Shown in pieces: positions 19,066 through 27,381 of a stretch of DNA of 61,455 nt (positions within the stretch are counted from its first letter, which is position 1; each line of letters begins with the position of its first letter). The translations under genes were made by a program, and so were the position numbers. Below the pieces are notes generated by a model that ran no database searches, was not told where the DNA came from, and worked only from the letters and a program-made list of their open reading frames with translations. Source of the stretch: Comamonadaceae bacterium (GTDB lineage Bacteria > Pseudomonadota > Gammaproteobacteria > Burkholderiales > Burkholderiaceae_C); NCBI GenBank assembly GCA_947450695.1, contig CANFWV010000014.1:1-61455 (forward strand), given 5' to 3'.

Positions 19066-19752
19066 TCAACGGACGATGGCAATCTTGATCTGCAATTTTT
19101 TGACCAAATAGGACAGGCCAAAACAGATCACGAAATACACCACGGCGGCCAAGATGTAAGCCTCTTCAGGCCGGCCATAAATCTTGCCTGCAGTGGTCAA
19201 ACCTTTGAGCAGGTCGTAGGCACCAATCGCATACACCAGCGAAGTGTCCTGAAACAAAATGATGGTCTGCGTCAACAGCACCGGCAGCATGTTTCGAAAG
19301 GCCTGCGGCAGCACAATCAGCTTCATGTTTTGCGCGTAGGTCATGCCCAAAGCCTGACCGGCATGCACCTGACCGCGCGAGATGGACTGAATCCCGGCCC
19401 GCATGATCTCGCTGAAATAAGCCGCCTCAAACGCCACAAAAGTGATGATCGCCGAGATCTCGGAACGGTTGTTCGCACCGCCCGGAATCAGGTTGAAAAA
19501 CCAGCTTGGCATCAGCAGATAAAACCACAAAATCACCATGACCAAAGGTACCGAGCGCATGCCATTGACATAGATCGTGGCGGGCACCGTCAGCAGCTTG
19601 GTGCCAGACAGCCGCATCAACGCCAAGACAGTGCCGAGGATGATGCCGCCAAGGGTTGAAATCACCGTCAGTTCGACGCTAAAAATGAAACCCTTGACGA
19701 CGAACTTGGAGATGATCTCCCAGCTCAAAAAAGTGAGGTCGAGTCCAAACAT
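19066..19752 (-). CDS. gltK: Amino acid ABC transporter permease (GltK-like)
   Basis: A 228-residue inner-membrane permease with about five membrane segments and the GMRSVPLVMVI and SRGQVHAGQALGMT coupling segments of the HisMQ family. The ATG at 19752 lies one base past the gltJ stop; an in-frame extension to 19818 would overlap gltJ and lacks family character. It forms the heteromeric membrane channel with GltJ. Confidence 0.92.
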   Translation of the reverse strand: MFGLDLTFLSWEIISKFVVKGFIFSVELTVISTLGGIILGTVLALMRLSGTKLLTVPATIYVNGMRSVPLVMVILWFYLLMPSWFFNLIPGGANNRSEISAIITFVAFEAAYFSEIMRAGIQSISRGQVHAGQALGMTYAQNMKLIVLPQAFRNMLPVLLTQTIILFQDTSLVYAIGAYDLLKGLTTAGKIYGRPEEAYILAAVVYFVICFGLSYLVKKLQIKIAIVR

Positions 19753-19753
19753 C

Positions 19754-20476
19754 TCAGTGTCCTCCGCCGGTGCCGCCAGCGACGATATAGCCAGGGATTT
19801 GCACCTTTCGCTCCACATAAGCCATGGCGCGGTTCACGGCAAAAGCCGACACCGCGTACAGCACAGTGACAGCCAGATAGACCTCGACGCCCCGCGAGGT
19901 TTCTTCTTGGGCCTGCATGGCGAACATGGTGAGTTCAGCGATCGACACAGCAAATGCCACCGATGAGTTTTTCAACAGGTTCATCGACTCGCTGGTCAGC
20001 GGCGGCAAAATAATCCGAAAAGCCATTGGCAAAATAACGTAGCGATAAGTCTGCGCCGTGGTCAAACCCATCGCCATGCCAGCGTAACGCTGACCGCGCG
20101 GCAATGCTTGAACGCCCGCCCTGACCTGCTCGGCAATCCGCGCCGACGTGAAAAAACCAAGCGCAAACACCACCAGCCAAAAGCTTGGCACTTGCTGCAT
20201 CACCGGGAAGATCTTCGGCACCACGAAATACCAAAGAAAGATTTGTACCAGCAACGGGATGTTGCGAAACAGCTCGACCCAGACATTCGCCAAACGCGAC
20301 ACCCAAGGGCTGTTCGGCAAAGTGCGCAAGGTGCCGATCAAACCGCCGAACAGCATTGCCACCAGCCATGAACAAGCGGCCACAGCCAGCGTCCAGCCCC
20401 AAGCGTTGAACATCCACTGAAGGTAGGTACGGCCACTGCCGTCATCGTTTAAAAATACCTGCCAATCCAAGCTCAT
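19754..20476 (-). CDS. gltJ: Amino acid ABC transporter permease (GltJ-like)
   Basis: A 240-residue permease of the HisMQ family. It has several hydrophobic spans, a VELFRNIPLLVQIFLWYF segment and the cytoplasmic loop LPRGQRYAGMAMGLT that contacts the ATPase. It lies 119 bp after gltI with a terminator-like hairpin between them, so its expression is probably lower than that of the binding protein. Confidence 0.92.
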   Translation of the reverse strand: MSLDWQVFLNDDGSGRTYLQWMFNAWGWTLAVAACSWLVAMLFGGLIGTLRTLPNSPWVSRLANVWVELFRNIPLLVQIFLWYFVVPKIFPVMQQVPSFWLVVFALGFFTSARIAEQVRAGVQALPRGQRYAGMAMGLTTAQTYRYVILPMAFRIILPPLTSESMNLLKNSSVAFAVSIAELTMFAMQAQEETSRGVEVYLAVTVLYAVSAFAVNRAMAYVERKVQIPGYIVAGGTGGGH

Positions 20477-20517
20477 GTGGACTCCAATCCCAAAAACACA
20501 CTCAAAATTTCACACCC

Positions 20518-20554
20518 CAAAAAGCAAACCCCGCCGAAAAATTCAACGGGGTTT
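20518..20554 (-). terminator. Attenuator/terminator hairpin between gltI and gltJ
   Basis: On the minus strand AAACCCCG (20547-20554) pairs with CGGGGTTT (20526-20533), an 8-bp stem followed by GCTTTTTGGGG. It sits between the binding-protein stop and the permease start. Such elements commonly allow excess periplasmic receptor over membrane subunits. Confidence 0.65.
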
Positions 20555-20595
20555 ACAGGGGAATTCATCGCCTGAAATTACTTCTTGGCGTAGTC

Positions 20596-21477
20596 TTACA
20601 TCGGCTTGTCATTTGGCGTGGCCCAAGCCGCTTTGGTGCTCTGGCTGGCGGCATAACCCACCGCGGTGTTTTTCGGCGGAATCGGCTGAATAAACCACTT
20701 GTCCCAGAGCTTGGCAATTTCGCCAGATTTCATCAACTGGGCGATGGTGTCGTCGCCGATTTTCTTGAAGGCAGCGTCGTCCTTGCGCACCATAATGGCG
20801 ATCGGCTCAACGCTCAACACTTCGCCAACGATTTTGAAATCAGCCGGGGCCTTGGACATGGCGATGTTGCCCGCCAAAATGGCGCCGTCCATGACAAAGG
20901 CTTCAGCCCGGCCCGACTCCAGCAGCAAAAAGCTGTCGGAGTGGTCTTTGCCGAAAATTTCCTTGAAGTCAATGCCCGTCGCGCGCTGGTGCTTGCGCAG
21001 CGTTTGCACCGACGTGGTGCCGGTGGTGGTGGCCAAAGTTTTGCCATTCAACTGCGCGATCGACGTGATGCCGGAGTTGGACTTGACCGCAATGCGGACT
21101 TCTTCAACGAAGGTGGTCGGCAAGAAAGCCACGTCTTTTTGACGTGTGGCGTTGTTGGTGGTCGAACCGCACTCGATGTCCACGGTGCCGTTTTGCACCA
21201 GCGGAATACGGTTTTGCGACGTCACGGGCAGGTATTTGACTTCAAGCTTGCGGCCAGCGGCTTTTTCGACATTGGCCAAAATACGTTGGCAAATTTCAAC
21301 GTGGAAACCAGCGTATTGGCCAGCGCCCAAGGTGTAAGACAGCGCACCAGAAGAATCACGCACACCCATGGTGACAACACCGGAAGCCTTGATCTTGGCC
21401 ATCGTGTCGTTCGACTGAGCATGAGCGCCGCCAGTTGCCAGCAGGGCAACGGACAAAGCGACTAGTTTGAAATTCAT
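20596..21477 (-). CDS. gltI: Glutamate/aspartate-type ABC substrate-binding protein (GltI-like)
   Basis: A 293-residue periplasmic receptor of the SBP_bac_3 family. A signal peptide (hydrophobic about 5-18, cleavage after GGAHA) is followed by IKASGVVTMGVRDSSGALSY, the segment QNRIPLVQNGTVDIECGSTT, and EEVRIAVKSNSG, all typical of glutamate/aspartate binders. It is the first gene of the importer operon, with an AGGAG site. The LysR gene lies immediately upstream on the same strand. Confidence 0.92.
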   Translation of the reverse strand: MNFKLVALSVALLATGGAHAQSNDTMAKIKASGVVTMGVRDSSGALSYTLGAGQYAGFHVEICQRILANVEKAAGRKLEVKYLPVTSQNRIPLVQNGTVDIECGSTTNNATRQKDVAFLPTTFVEEVRIAVKSNSGITSIAQLNGKTLATTTGTTSVQTLRKHQRATGIDFKEIFGKDHSDSFLLLESGRAEAFVMDGAILAGNIAMSKAPADFKIVGEVLSVEPIAIMVRKDDAAFKKIGDDTIAQLMKSGEIAKLWDKWFIQPIPPKNTAVGYAASQSTKAAWATPNDKPM

Positions 21478-21539
21478 GAAAAACTCCTGTGTATGAAAGA
21501 CTTATTTCTGGACAAGTTGGCATTCTAAAAGCTGCCACG

Positions 21540-21596
21540 GACGCAGAAAGACCGGTTTTACCCGAATTCCGCAGCCCTGACGACACTTTCTGGGTC
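21540..21596 (-). repeat. Inverted repeat between the LysR gene and gltI
   Basis: GACGCAGAAAG (21540-21550) and CTTTCTGGGTC (21586-21596) are complementary at 10 of 11 positions across a 35-base loop. The element starts right after the LysR stop codon. It may terminate that gene or act in gltI control; it lacks a clear T-run. Confidence 0.35.
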
Positions 21597-22544
21597 TTAT
21601 TTGCTTGCAAGAAGTCGGCCAGCAGGCTGGCTGGTGGCCTGCGACTGCAGTTCCTGCCACAACGCGTTGGCCTGAATTTTGGGGACGACTTTAGCGTTGG
21701 GGCGTTCACGGTAGATACGCACGTCCAACCTCAAGTCCAGACCGGCGCCAGCACTCACCAAGGTCTTGGCCTGGACCTCTTTGAGTACAGCACTGAGCGG
21801 CAAAAATGCCACGCCATGCCCCTCCAGCGCCATCGCTTTGAGGCCCTCGGCCATGTCGGTTTCATAGACCCGGTCCAAATGAATCGCGGTGCCAGACGCC
21901 TTCAGCAGCATGTCCACCATGCGGCCCAAATAGGCGTCGGGGGCGTAACCCAAGTAAGGCAAGGGCTGGCTGGCCAGTCCGGGCAAAGCAAAAAGCGGCG
22001 TGCCGTCAGCCACCGGCTTAACGTAAGGCGCCAGCACCTCTTGCCCCAGCGTTAGCATCTCGTAGCGTTCGGGATCGAGCTGCAAAGGCTGCAATGCATG
22101 GTGATATGAAATCAGTAAATCACAGCGGCTTTCAACCAATCGCAACACCGCGTCATGCACATTCATGGCCGTCAAGCGGCACTTCAGCGGATCGAGTTTG
22201 CCGCGCAAACTGCTGACCCACGCCGGGAAAAAAGTGAAGGCCAAGGTGTGTGGCACCGCAAACTCCACCACGTCTTGGCCAGCCGACGCATGGCCTCGCA
22301 GCATCGTCCGCGTGGACTGCAAACTGCGCAACATCTCGATCGACTGGGCATGCAAGGTTTCGCCCGCCGGGGTGAGCCGGGTCGGATAAGAACTGCGGTC
22401 AACCAAGTCTGTGCCGGCCCAAGCTTCTAGCGCCTGAATACGCCTCGAAAAAGCCGGCTGCGTCACATGCCGCAACTGCGCCGACCGGCTGAAGCTTCGG
22501 GTTTCAGCCAGACTGACGAAATCTTCCAACCATTTGGTTTCCAT
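21597..22544 (-). CDS. LysR family transcriptional regulator (HypT-like)
   Basis: A 315-residue LysR regulator: winged helix-turn-helix at about 1-62 (ETKWLEDFVSLAETRSFSRS, then TQPAFSRRIQALE) and an effector-binding domain at about 90-300. The N-terminal stretch resembles E. coli HypT (YjiE), the hypochlorite-responsive regulator, but it also fits related LysR groups. I chose the ATG at 22544; a GTG two codons upstream is in frame. It lies upstream of gltI on the same strand and might regulate the importer, which is inference from position. Confidence 0.88.
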   Translation of the reverse strand: METKWLEDFVSLAETRSFSRSAQLRHVTQPAFSRRIQALEAWAGTDLVDRSSYPTRLTPAGETLHAQSIEMLRSLQSTRTMLRGHASAGQDVVEFAVPHTLAFTFFPAWVSSLRGKLDPLKCRLTAMNVHDAVLRLVESRCDLLISYHHALQPLQLDPERYEMLTLGQEVLAPYVKPVADGTPLFALPGLASQPLPYLGYAPDAYLGRMVDMLLKASGTAIHLDRVYETDMAEGLKAMALEGHGVAFLPLSAVLKEVQAKTLVSAGAGLDLRLDVRIYRERPNAKVVPKIQANALWQELQSQATSQPAGRLLASK

Positions 22545-22588
22545 GCGCACATTATTACGGCATGTTTTTTCATGATGACCGCGCAGTG

Positions 22589-22867
22589 TTAGCGTTTTAG
22601 ATCACGATAAAAATTTTCATGCGGCCCGATGGCCTCAAGGTAGATCAACCTGACGGCATCGTCAACCGTGTAGCCAAGCAAATAAAGCTGGCCTTGGCTT
22701 TTGAATTTGTGAACCCGCAGGTCTGACAAGTCGCCTTTTTTTCTCTCGCCAAGTGTGGGCTTTTTGACGATGTCGGCGACGGCTTCATCTACTTGGCTGG
22801 CGACGCTGTCGTTGAGTTTTTTGTACTGCCGCGCAAAGCGCCGGGTTTGGCGTGGCTCGTAAGCCAT
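22589..22867 (-). CDS. Type II toxin, RelE/ParE family
   Basis: A 92-residue small basic protein with the RelE/ParE core: an N-terminal helical segment (TRRFARQYKKLND), a central basic strand (LRVHKFKSQGQLYLLGYTV) and RLIYLEAIGPHENFYRDLKR at the end. RelE-type toxins cleave mRNA at the ribosome; ParE-type ones poison gyrase. The sequence alone does not decide. Its ATG shares one base with the upstream antitoxin stop (TGATG), the usual coupling in such pairs. Confidence 0.85.
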   Translation of the reverse strand: MAYEPRQTRRFARQYKKLNDSVASQVDEAVADIVKKPTLGERKKGDLSDLRVHKFKSQGQLYLLGYTVDDAVRLIYLEAIGPHENFYRDLKR

Positions 22868-23094
22868 CAGGCGTTTTTGCTGCGTGGCACAAAAGGCGTG
22901 GTTTGGTCGCGTGGCTCGGCCATGGAGGCCAAAGATTGGGCGATGAAGGACACCGGCAAGTCTGGATTGTCCAAAGCCGCACGACCCAGCAATGCCCAGT
23001 ACTCAATCTGGCCCGCAATGGTGCGGTGCTCTACAGCAGCCTCGCTGCGCGCGAGTTGATAGAGCTGGTCGTCAATGCGAACGGGCATGCCCAT
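22867..23094 (-). CDS. ParD-like antitoxin
   Basis: A 75-residue protein of the ParD-like family, small antitoxins encoded before RelE-type toxins. It opens with MPVRIDDQLYQLARSEAAVEHRTIAGQ in two parts, a ribbon-helix-helix-like DNA-binding segment, followed by an acidic tail likely to wrap the toxin. An AGGA site precedes the ATG. It probably autorepresses the pair; the palindrome 22 bp upstream is a candidate operator. Confidence 0.82.
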   Translation of the reverse strand: MGMPVRIDDQLYQLARSEAAVEHRTIAGQIEYWALLGRAALDNPDLPVSFIAQSLASMAEPRDQTTPFVPRSKNA

Positions 23095-23115
23095 GATGGT
23101 CGTCCTTCCAATTTT

Positions 23116-23129
23116 GCTACAAAAGTAGC
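23116..23129. repeat. Short palindrome GCTAC-AAAA-GTAGC
   Basis: A perfect 5-bp inverted repeat with a 4-base loop lies between the ABC exporter stop (23131) and the antitoxin start (23094). It may be an operator of the toxin-antitoxin pair or a weak terminator of the exporter. Similar short palindromes recur in Comamonadaceae genomes from memory, unverified. Confidence 0.45.
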
Positions 23130-23130
23130 T

Positions 23131-25053
23131 TCATTCTAGCCGCATCCCCACCCTGTCATCCGCATCGTGCCCCTGCTGCTGCAAAGCCCACATCTGGGCG
23201 TAGCGACCCTGGCGGGCCAAGAGTTCGGCGTGCTTGCCGCGCTCAATGATGCGGCCGGCGTCCATCACCAAAATCTCGTGGGCGTCGACCACCGTCGACA
23301 AGCGGTGCGCGATCACCAGCGTGGTTTTGTTTTGGGCGGCGGTCCGCAGTTCGGCCTGAATCGCGCGTTCATTGGCCGAGTCCAGCGCGGAGGTGGCTTC
23401 GTCAAAAATCACCACCGGCGGGTTTTTCAGCAAGGTGCGGGCGATCGCCACGCGCTGCTTTTCACCGCCCGACAGCTTCAGGCCGCGCTCACCGACCATC
23501 GTCAAGTAACCGCGCGGCGTGGCGCTGATGAAGTCGTGAATACGCGCGGCACGTGCGGCTTCTTCGACCTCGGCGCGGCTGGCCCCTGGCTTGCCGTAGG
23601 CAATGTTGTATTCCACCGTGTCGTTGAACAGCACGGTGTCTTGCGGGACGATGCCAATGGCTTGGCGCACGCTGGCCTGCGTGACGTGTTTGATGTCTTG
23701 CCCGGCGATCGTGATGCGCCCACCCTCCTCCGGATTGCTAACGTCGTAAAAGCGGTACAACAAGCGCGCCAAGGTGGATTTTCCGGCACCCGATGAACCC
23801 ACCACAGCGACCGTTTTACCCGACGGAATTTCAAAACTCAGATGGTGCAGGATGGGTCGGCTCGGCTCGTAGGCAAAGCTGACGTTTTCAAACCGTACCG
23901 TGGCGTCAAGCTGCGTCGCATTGCCAGCTGAGACTTGCCCCCAAGCGGAGGCGATAGGGTGAAACACCAAAGGCTGGGCGTCCGGTTCGTCGGCAATTTC
24001 GCGCTCTTTTTCCATCAGCGTGAACATCTTGTCGAGGTCGGTCAGGCTTTGCTTGATCTCGCGGTAAATCACCCCCAAAAAGCCCAGCGGAATGTACAGC
24101 TGGATCATGAAGGCGTTGACCATCACCAGGTCACCCAAGGTCATGCGACCTTCGACCACGCCCTGCGTCGCGCGCCACAGCATGGCCACCAAACCGATGG
24201 CGATGATGAGTTGCTGGCCTGTGTTGAGCAAGCTCAAGGTGCGCTGACTTTTGACCGCGGCGCGGCGGTAACGTTCCAGGTTTTCGTCGTAGCGTTTGGC
24301 TTCAAACGCTTCGTTGTTGAAGTACTTGACGGTCTCGTAATTCAGCAGTGAGTCAATGGCGCGGCTGTGCGCTGACGAGTCCAGCTCGTTCATTTGTTTT
24401 CTGAACTGCGTGCGCCACTCGGTCACCGTCACCGTGAAGAGGATGTAAAACACCAGCGCAATCACCGTGATGCCGGCAAACCAAATGTCGAATTTGACAG
24501 CCAACAAGGTCAACACAAAAGTGACTTCAATCAGCGTCGGGATGATGCTGTACAGCGAATACGAAATCAGCGATTGAACACCCCGTGTGCCGCGCTCAAT
24601 GTCGCGGGTCATGCCGCCGGTTTGTCGCTCCAAATGAAAGCGCAGGCTCAGCGCATGCAGGTGCTGAAACACCTCCAGAGAAATGCGCCGTGTGGCACCT
24701 TCTGTGGCCTTGGCAAACACCAGCTCACGCAACTCCGTGAAGAGCGACGTCGACAAACGCAGCGCGCCATAACCCAGAAGCAAAGCGGCAGGCACCACCA
24801 GCACCGCCTGCACGTCGCCCGGCTTGAAGCTCATGGAGTCGACCAACTCTTTGAGCAACAGCGGCACACTGACATTGGCCATCTTGGCGCCGACCATGAA
24901 ACTTAATGCGGCGATCACGCGCCACTTGTATTCCCACAGGTACGGAAAGAGCCGCTTCAAGGTGTCTGTGTCGGAACGCTCTGGCGCGGCGGCTTTGGTA
25001 TCGACCGTGGCGGCGGGTGAGTGAAAACTATCGGAGGCAGCTCGAGAACGCAT
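23131..25053 (-). CDS. ABC exporter, Atm1/HMT1-like fused permease-ATPase
   Basis: A 640-residue half-transporter. About six membrane spans (about 45-330) precede a nucleotide-binding domain with Walker A VVGSSGAGKSTLARLLYRFY, signature LSGGEKQRVAIARTL and Walker B VVIFDEATSALD. The NYETVKYFNNEAFE and QRTLSLLNTGQ segments are typical of the Atm1/HMT1 family, which exports glutathione conjugates or metal-thiol complexes as a homodimer. I chose the ATG at 25053; a longer frame to 25236 would overlap the divergent thioesterase gene. Substrate not determinable. Confidence 0.93.
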   Translation of the reverse strand: MRSRAASDSFHSPAATVDTKAAAPERSDTDTLKRLFPYLWEYKWRVIAALSFMVGAKMANVSVPLLLKELVDSMSFKPGDVQAVLVVPAALLLGYGALRLSTSLFTELRELVFAKATEGATRRISLEVFQHLHALSLRFHLERQTGGMTRDIERGTRGVQSLISYSLYSIIPTLIEVTFVLTLLAVKFDIWFAGITVIALVFYILFTVTVTEWRTQFRKQMNELDSSAHSRAIDSLLNYETVKYFNNEAFEAKRYDENLERYRRAAVKSQRTLSLLNTGQQLIIAIGLVAMLWRATQGVVEGRMTLGDLVMVNAFMIQLYIPLGFLGVIYREIKQSLTDLDKMFTLMEKEREIADEPDAQPLVFHPIASAWGQVSAGNATQLDATVRFENVSFAYEPSRPILHHLSFEIPSGKTVAVVGSSGAGKSTLARLLYRFYDVSNPEEGGRITIAGQDIKHVTQASVRQAIGIVPQDTVLFNDTVEYNIAYGKPGASRAEVEEAARAARIHDFISATPRGYLTMVGERGLKLSGGEKQRVAIARTLLKNPPVVIFDEATSALDSANERAIQAELRTAAQNKTTLVIAHRLSTVVDAHEILVMDAGRIIERGKHAELLARQGRYAQMWALQQQGHDADDRVGMRLE

Positions 25054-25108
25054 GGGAGACAATCGTAAAAAATCGGTAAACCCGTTAACTTTGCTTGAGA
25101 TTGTGCCT

Positions 25109-25537
25109 ATGACTGTTGATTCAACCCCAAGCGTGCCACCCGTGACACTGCCGACTGACAAAGATTTGGTGCTCAAGGTCATCCCGATGCCCGCGGACTG
25201 CAATGCCAATGGCGATATTTTTGGCGGCTGGGTCATGGCCCATGTGGACTTGGCCGGTGCGGTGTTGCCAGCGCGTTACGTCAAAGGCCGCATGGCCACC
25301 GTGGCGGTCAACCAGTTTGTCTTCAAACAGCCGGTTCGGGTTGGCGACATCCTCTCGTTTTTTGCCAGCGTCACGCGCCTTGGCAACACCTCCGTGACCG
25401 TGCAGGTCGAGGTGTACGCCGAGCACATGAGCGCGCAAGGCCGCTACATCAAGGTCACCGAAGCCAGCCTGACCTATGTGGCGATAGACGACCACGGCAA
25501 GCCAAGACCGATCGACAAGACCGCCGACAACGCCTGA
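25109..25537 (+). CDS. Acyl-CoA thioesterase (YciA-like hotdog)
   Basis: A 142-residue single hotdog-fold thioesterase. The signature ADCNANGDIFGGWVMAHVDL holds the catalytic Asp, followed by VNQFVFKQPVRVGDIL and a strand-rich end. YciA-type enzymes hydrolyse acyl-CoA broadly. The ATG at 25109 gives the usual length; the longer frame from 25052 overlaps the divergent ABC exporter. The 55-bp divergent gap probably holds both promoters. Confidence 0.92.
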   Translation: MTVDSTPSVPPVTLPTDKDLVLKVIPMPADCNANGDIFGGWVMAHVDLAGAVLPARYVKGRMATVAVNQFVFKQPVRVGDILSFFASVTRLGNTSVTVQVEVYAEHMSAQGRYIKVTEASLTYVAIDDHGKPRPIDKTADNA

Positions 25538-25569
25538 CGGCCCGACCAACGAGCCACGTCGCCACCGTC

Positions 25570-25584
25570 GAGCTGTGACAGCTC
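25570..25584. promoter_or_regulatory. Palindrome GAGCTGT-G-ACAGCTC upstream of the sensor kinase
   Basis: A perfect 7+1+7 palindrome ends 13 bases before the -35 box of the predicted kinase promoter. No T-run follows, which argues against a terminator of the thioesterase gene. It fits an operator for a dimeric regulator, identity unknown. Confidence 0.4.
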
Positions 25585-25597
25585 AACTGTTTACGCA

Positions 25598-25627
25598 TTG
25601 TTAAATTGTTTGAATTTCGACTATTAT
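25598..25627 (+). promoter_or_regulatory. putative sigma-70 promoter of the sensor kinase-regulator pair
   Basis: TTGTTA (25598-25603) and TATTAT (25622-25627) at 18 bp spacing lie in an AT-rich stretch about 60 bases before the kinase ATG. A CCCGCT-C-AGCGGG palindrome at 25666-25678 lies in the leader close to the start codon and could mask translation. Confidence 0.5.
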
Positions 25628-25688
25628 TTGTAACGATTTTTCGTTTTAAACATTTAATTCGTGAACCCGCTCAGCGGGCCCAATTTAC

Positions 25689-27362
25689 ATGCGGGCAAAT
25701 GGTTTGGACACCCTTGACGGCGCAGACATGGTTGACGCCCGGATGGTCAACAGCATGCGGCTGGTGCTGGGGGTTTCTGCGCTGCTGGCGTCAGTGACTG
25801 AACCGCGCAACTTGCCGGAGGGCGGTGAGCTGGTCGGGTGGTTGTTTGCCGCTTACGTGGTGCACAGCCTTTGCCTTTATGTCTTGGCCCTGCGGCAACA
25901 CCCCGTGGCACACAGCCAACTGACACATTGGCTGGACGTGGCCTGGTACACGCTCTTTGTGGCCCTGACCGGTGACAGCCGGAGCCTGCTGTTTTTGTTC
26001 TTTTTCTTCGCCATTCTGGTGTCGTCCTTCCGCTGGGGTTTTGAAGAAGGCGCCCGCGTGACGGTGGCGGCCACCGCCTTGTTTCTCGGTACGGCATTTT
26101 GGGCAGATCCCCATCCCGACTGGCCGCGCATTTTGTTGCGCAGCAGTTTTCTGCTCGCTTTGGGCTACATCAGCGCGCATTGGGGCGAGTCCAAAGTGGC
26201 GCTGAACCGCCGACTGGCCCTGCTGCGCGATGTCAGCCAGCTGTCGAATCCGCGTTTTGGCGTCGACCACACCATGACCCGCGTGCTCGACACCACACGC
26301 GCATTTTTCAGCGCCCACAGCTGCGTGCTCATCCTGCGCGACAGAGAAACCGGCGCCTGCCATGTCCGCTCCATTCAGGCGGGGCGGACAACGCCATCGG
26401 TCCACGCTGAAGCCATCAGCACCCAAACCGCTGAACCGCTGCTGGCACTGCCAATCACGCAATTGGTGATCTGCAGGCGCCCGCGCTGGTGGCGAAGCCA
26501 CAGGCCCGCCCTGCAGACCTTTGACTTGCTCAGCACTTCGTGGGCCGCAGCGTCCCCCACCGACGCCGACGAACGTCTAACAGACTTGCTCGAAGGCGAG
26601 GCCTTCATCAGTGCGCCAGTCGACCTGCGCCGCTCTACAGGCCGCATTTTTGTGATGACCGACAAGCGCGCCAGCAAGGCCAACGCTCTGTTTCTCAATG
26701 ACATCGTGGCGCAGGCATTTCCAGTGATTGAAAACATCGAACTGGTCGACCGCCTGGCCTCCGAAGCGGCCTCACAAGAGCGGCAAAAAATCGCGCTCGA
26801 TATTCACGACCGCGCAGTGCAGCCGTACATCGGCCTGACCTTGGGCTTGAGCGCGCTGCGCAACAAAGCCGAGCCAGACAATCGCTTGCTTGAAGACCTC
26901 GACAAACTCAGCAAGATGGCCCGGCAAGCGATTGATGACTTGCGCAGCTACGCGGGCACCTTCCGTCGGAGCAAAGGGCAGAGCGGACCGCCGGAACCGA
27001 TTTTTTCAAGCGCACTGCAGCAACAAGCCGCTCAAATCCGCGCGCTGTACGGCGTGGAGATCGCCGTGGACGCCGCGCCCAACCTGCACATCAATGACCG
27101 CATGACGGCGGAAGTGCTGCAGATCGTGCGCGAAGGCTTGAGCAATATTTGCCGGCACACGCTGGCCCAGTGCGGCACACTCAGACTCCAACGCAGCACC
27201 GGCTGGCTGCACATTCAAATTGAAAACGACGGCAGCAGCGCACCGGTGCCAGCCTTCAGCCCGCGCTCCATCACCGAGCGCGTAGCATCGCTGGGCGGCT
27301 TGGTGCGCGTGCAATCACAGCCCGATGGCTACACCTCCGTGCAAATTCAACTCCCCGTTTAG
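25689..27362 (+). CDS. NarL-type membrane sensor histidine kinase
   Basis: A 557-residue kinase. About six hydrophobic spans (about 24-165) are followed by a GAF-like region (about 190-350), a HisKA_3 dimerisation segment with the phosphoacceptor His373 in ERQKIALDIHDRAVQPYIG, and a HATPase domain from about 470. The N-box is REGLSNICRH, but the usual DNGxG and GhGLxGMxER boxes are degenerate (ENDGSSAP, then SITERVASLGG), so ATP handling may be altered. It is 19 bp from the response-regulator gene. Both genes converge on the Tad pilus locus and may control it, which is inference. Confidence 0.88.
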   Translation: MRANGLDTLDGADMVDARMVNSMRLVLGVSALLASVTEPRNLPEGGELVGWLFAAYVVHSLCLYVLALRQHPVAHSQLTHWLDVAWYTLFVALTGDSRSLLFLFFFFAILVSSFRWGFEEGARVTVAATALFLGTAFWADPHPDWPRILLRSSFLLALGYISAHWGESKVALNRRLALLRDVSQLSNPRFGVDHTMTRVLDTTRAFFSAHSCVLILRDRETGACHVRSIQAGRTTPSVHAEAISTQTAEPLLALPITQLVICRRPRWWRSHRPALQTFDLLSTSWAAASPTDADERLTDLLEGEAFISAPVDLRRSTGRIFVMTDKRASKANALFLNDIVAQAFPVIENIELVDRLASEAASQERQKIALDIHDRAVQPYIGLTLGLSALRNKAEPDNRLLEDLDKLSKMARQAIDDLRSYAGTFRRSKGQSGPPEPIFSSALQQQAAQIRALYGVEIAVDAAPNLHINDRMTAEVLQIVREGLSNICRHTLAQCGTLRLQRSTGWLHIQIENDGSSAPVPAFSPRSITERVASLGGLVRVQSQPDGYTSVQIQLPV

Positions 27363-27381
27363 CGTCGTTTGAAAGGACCGC

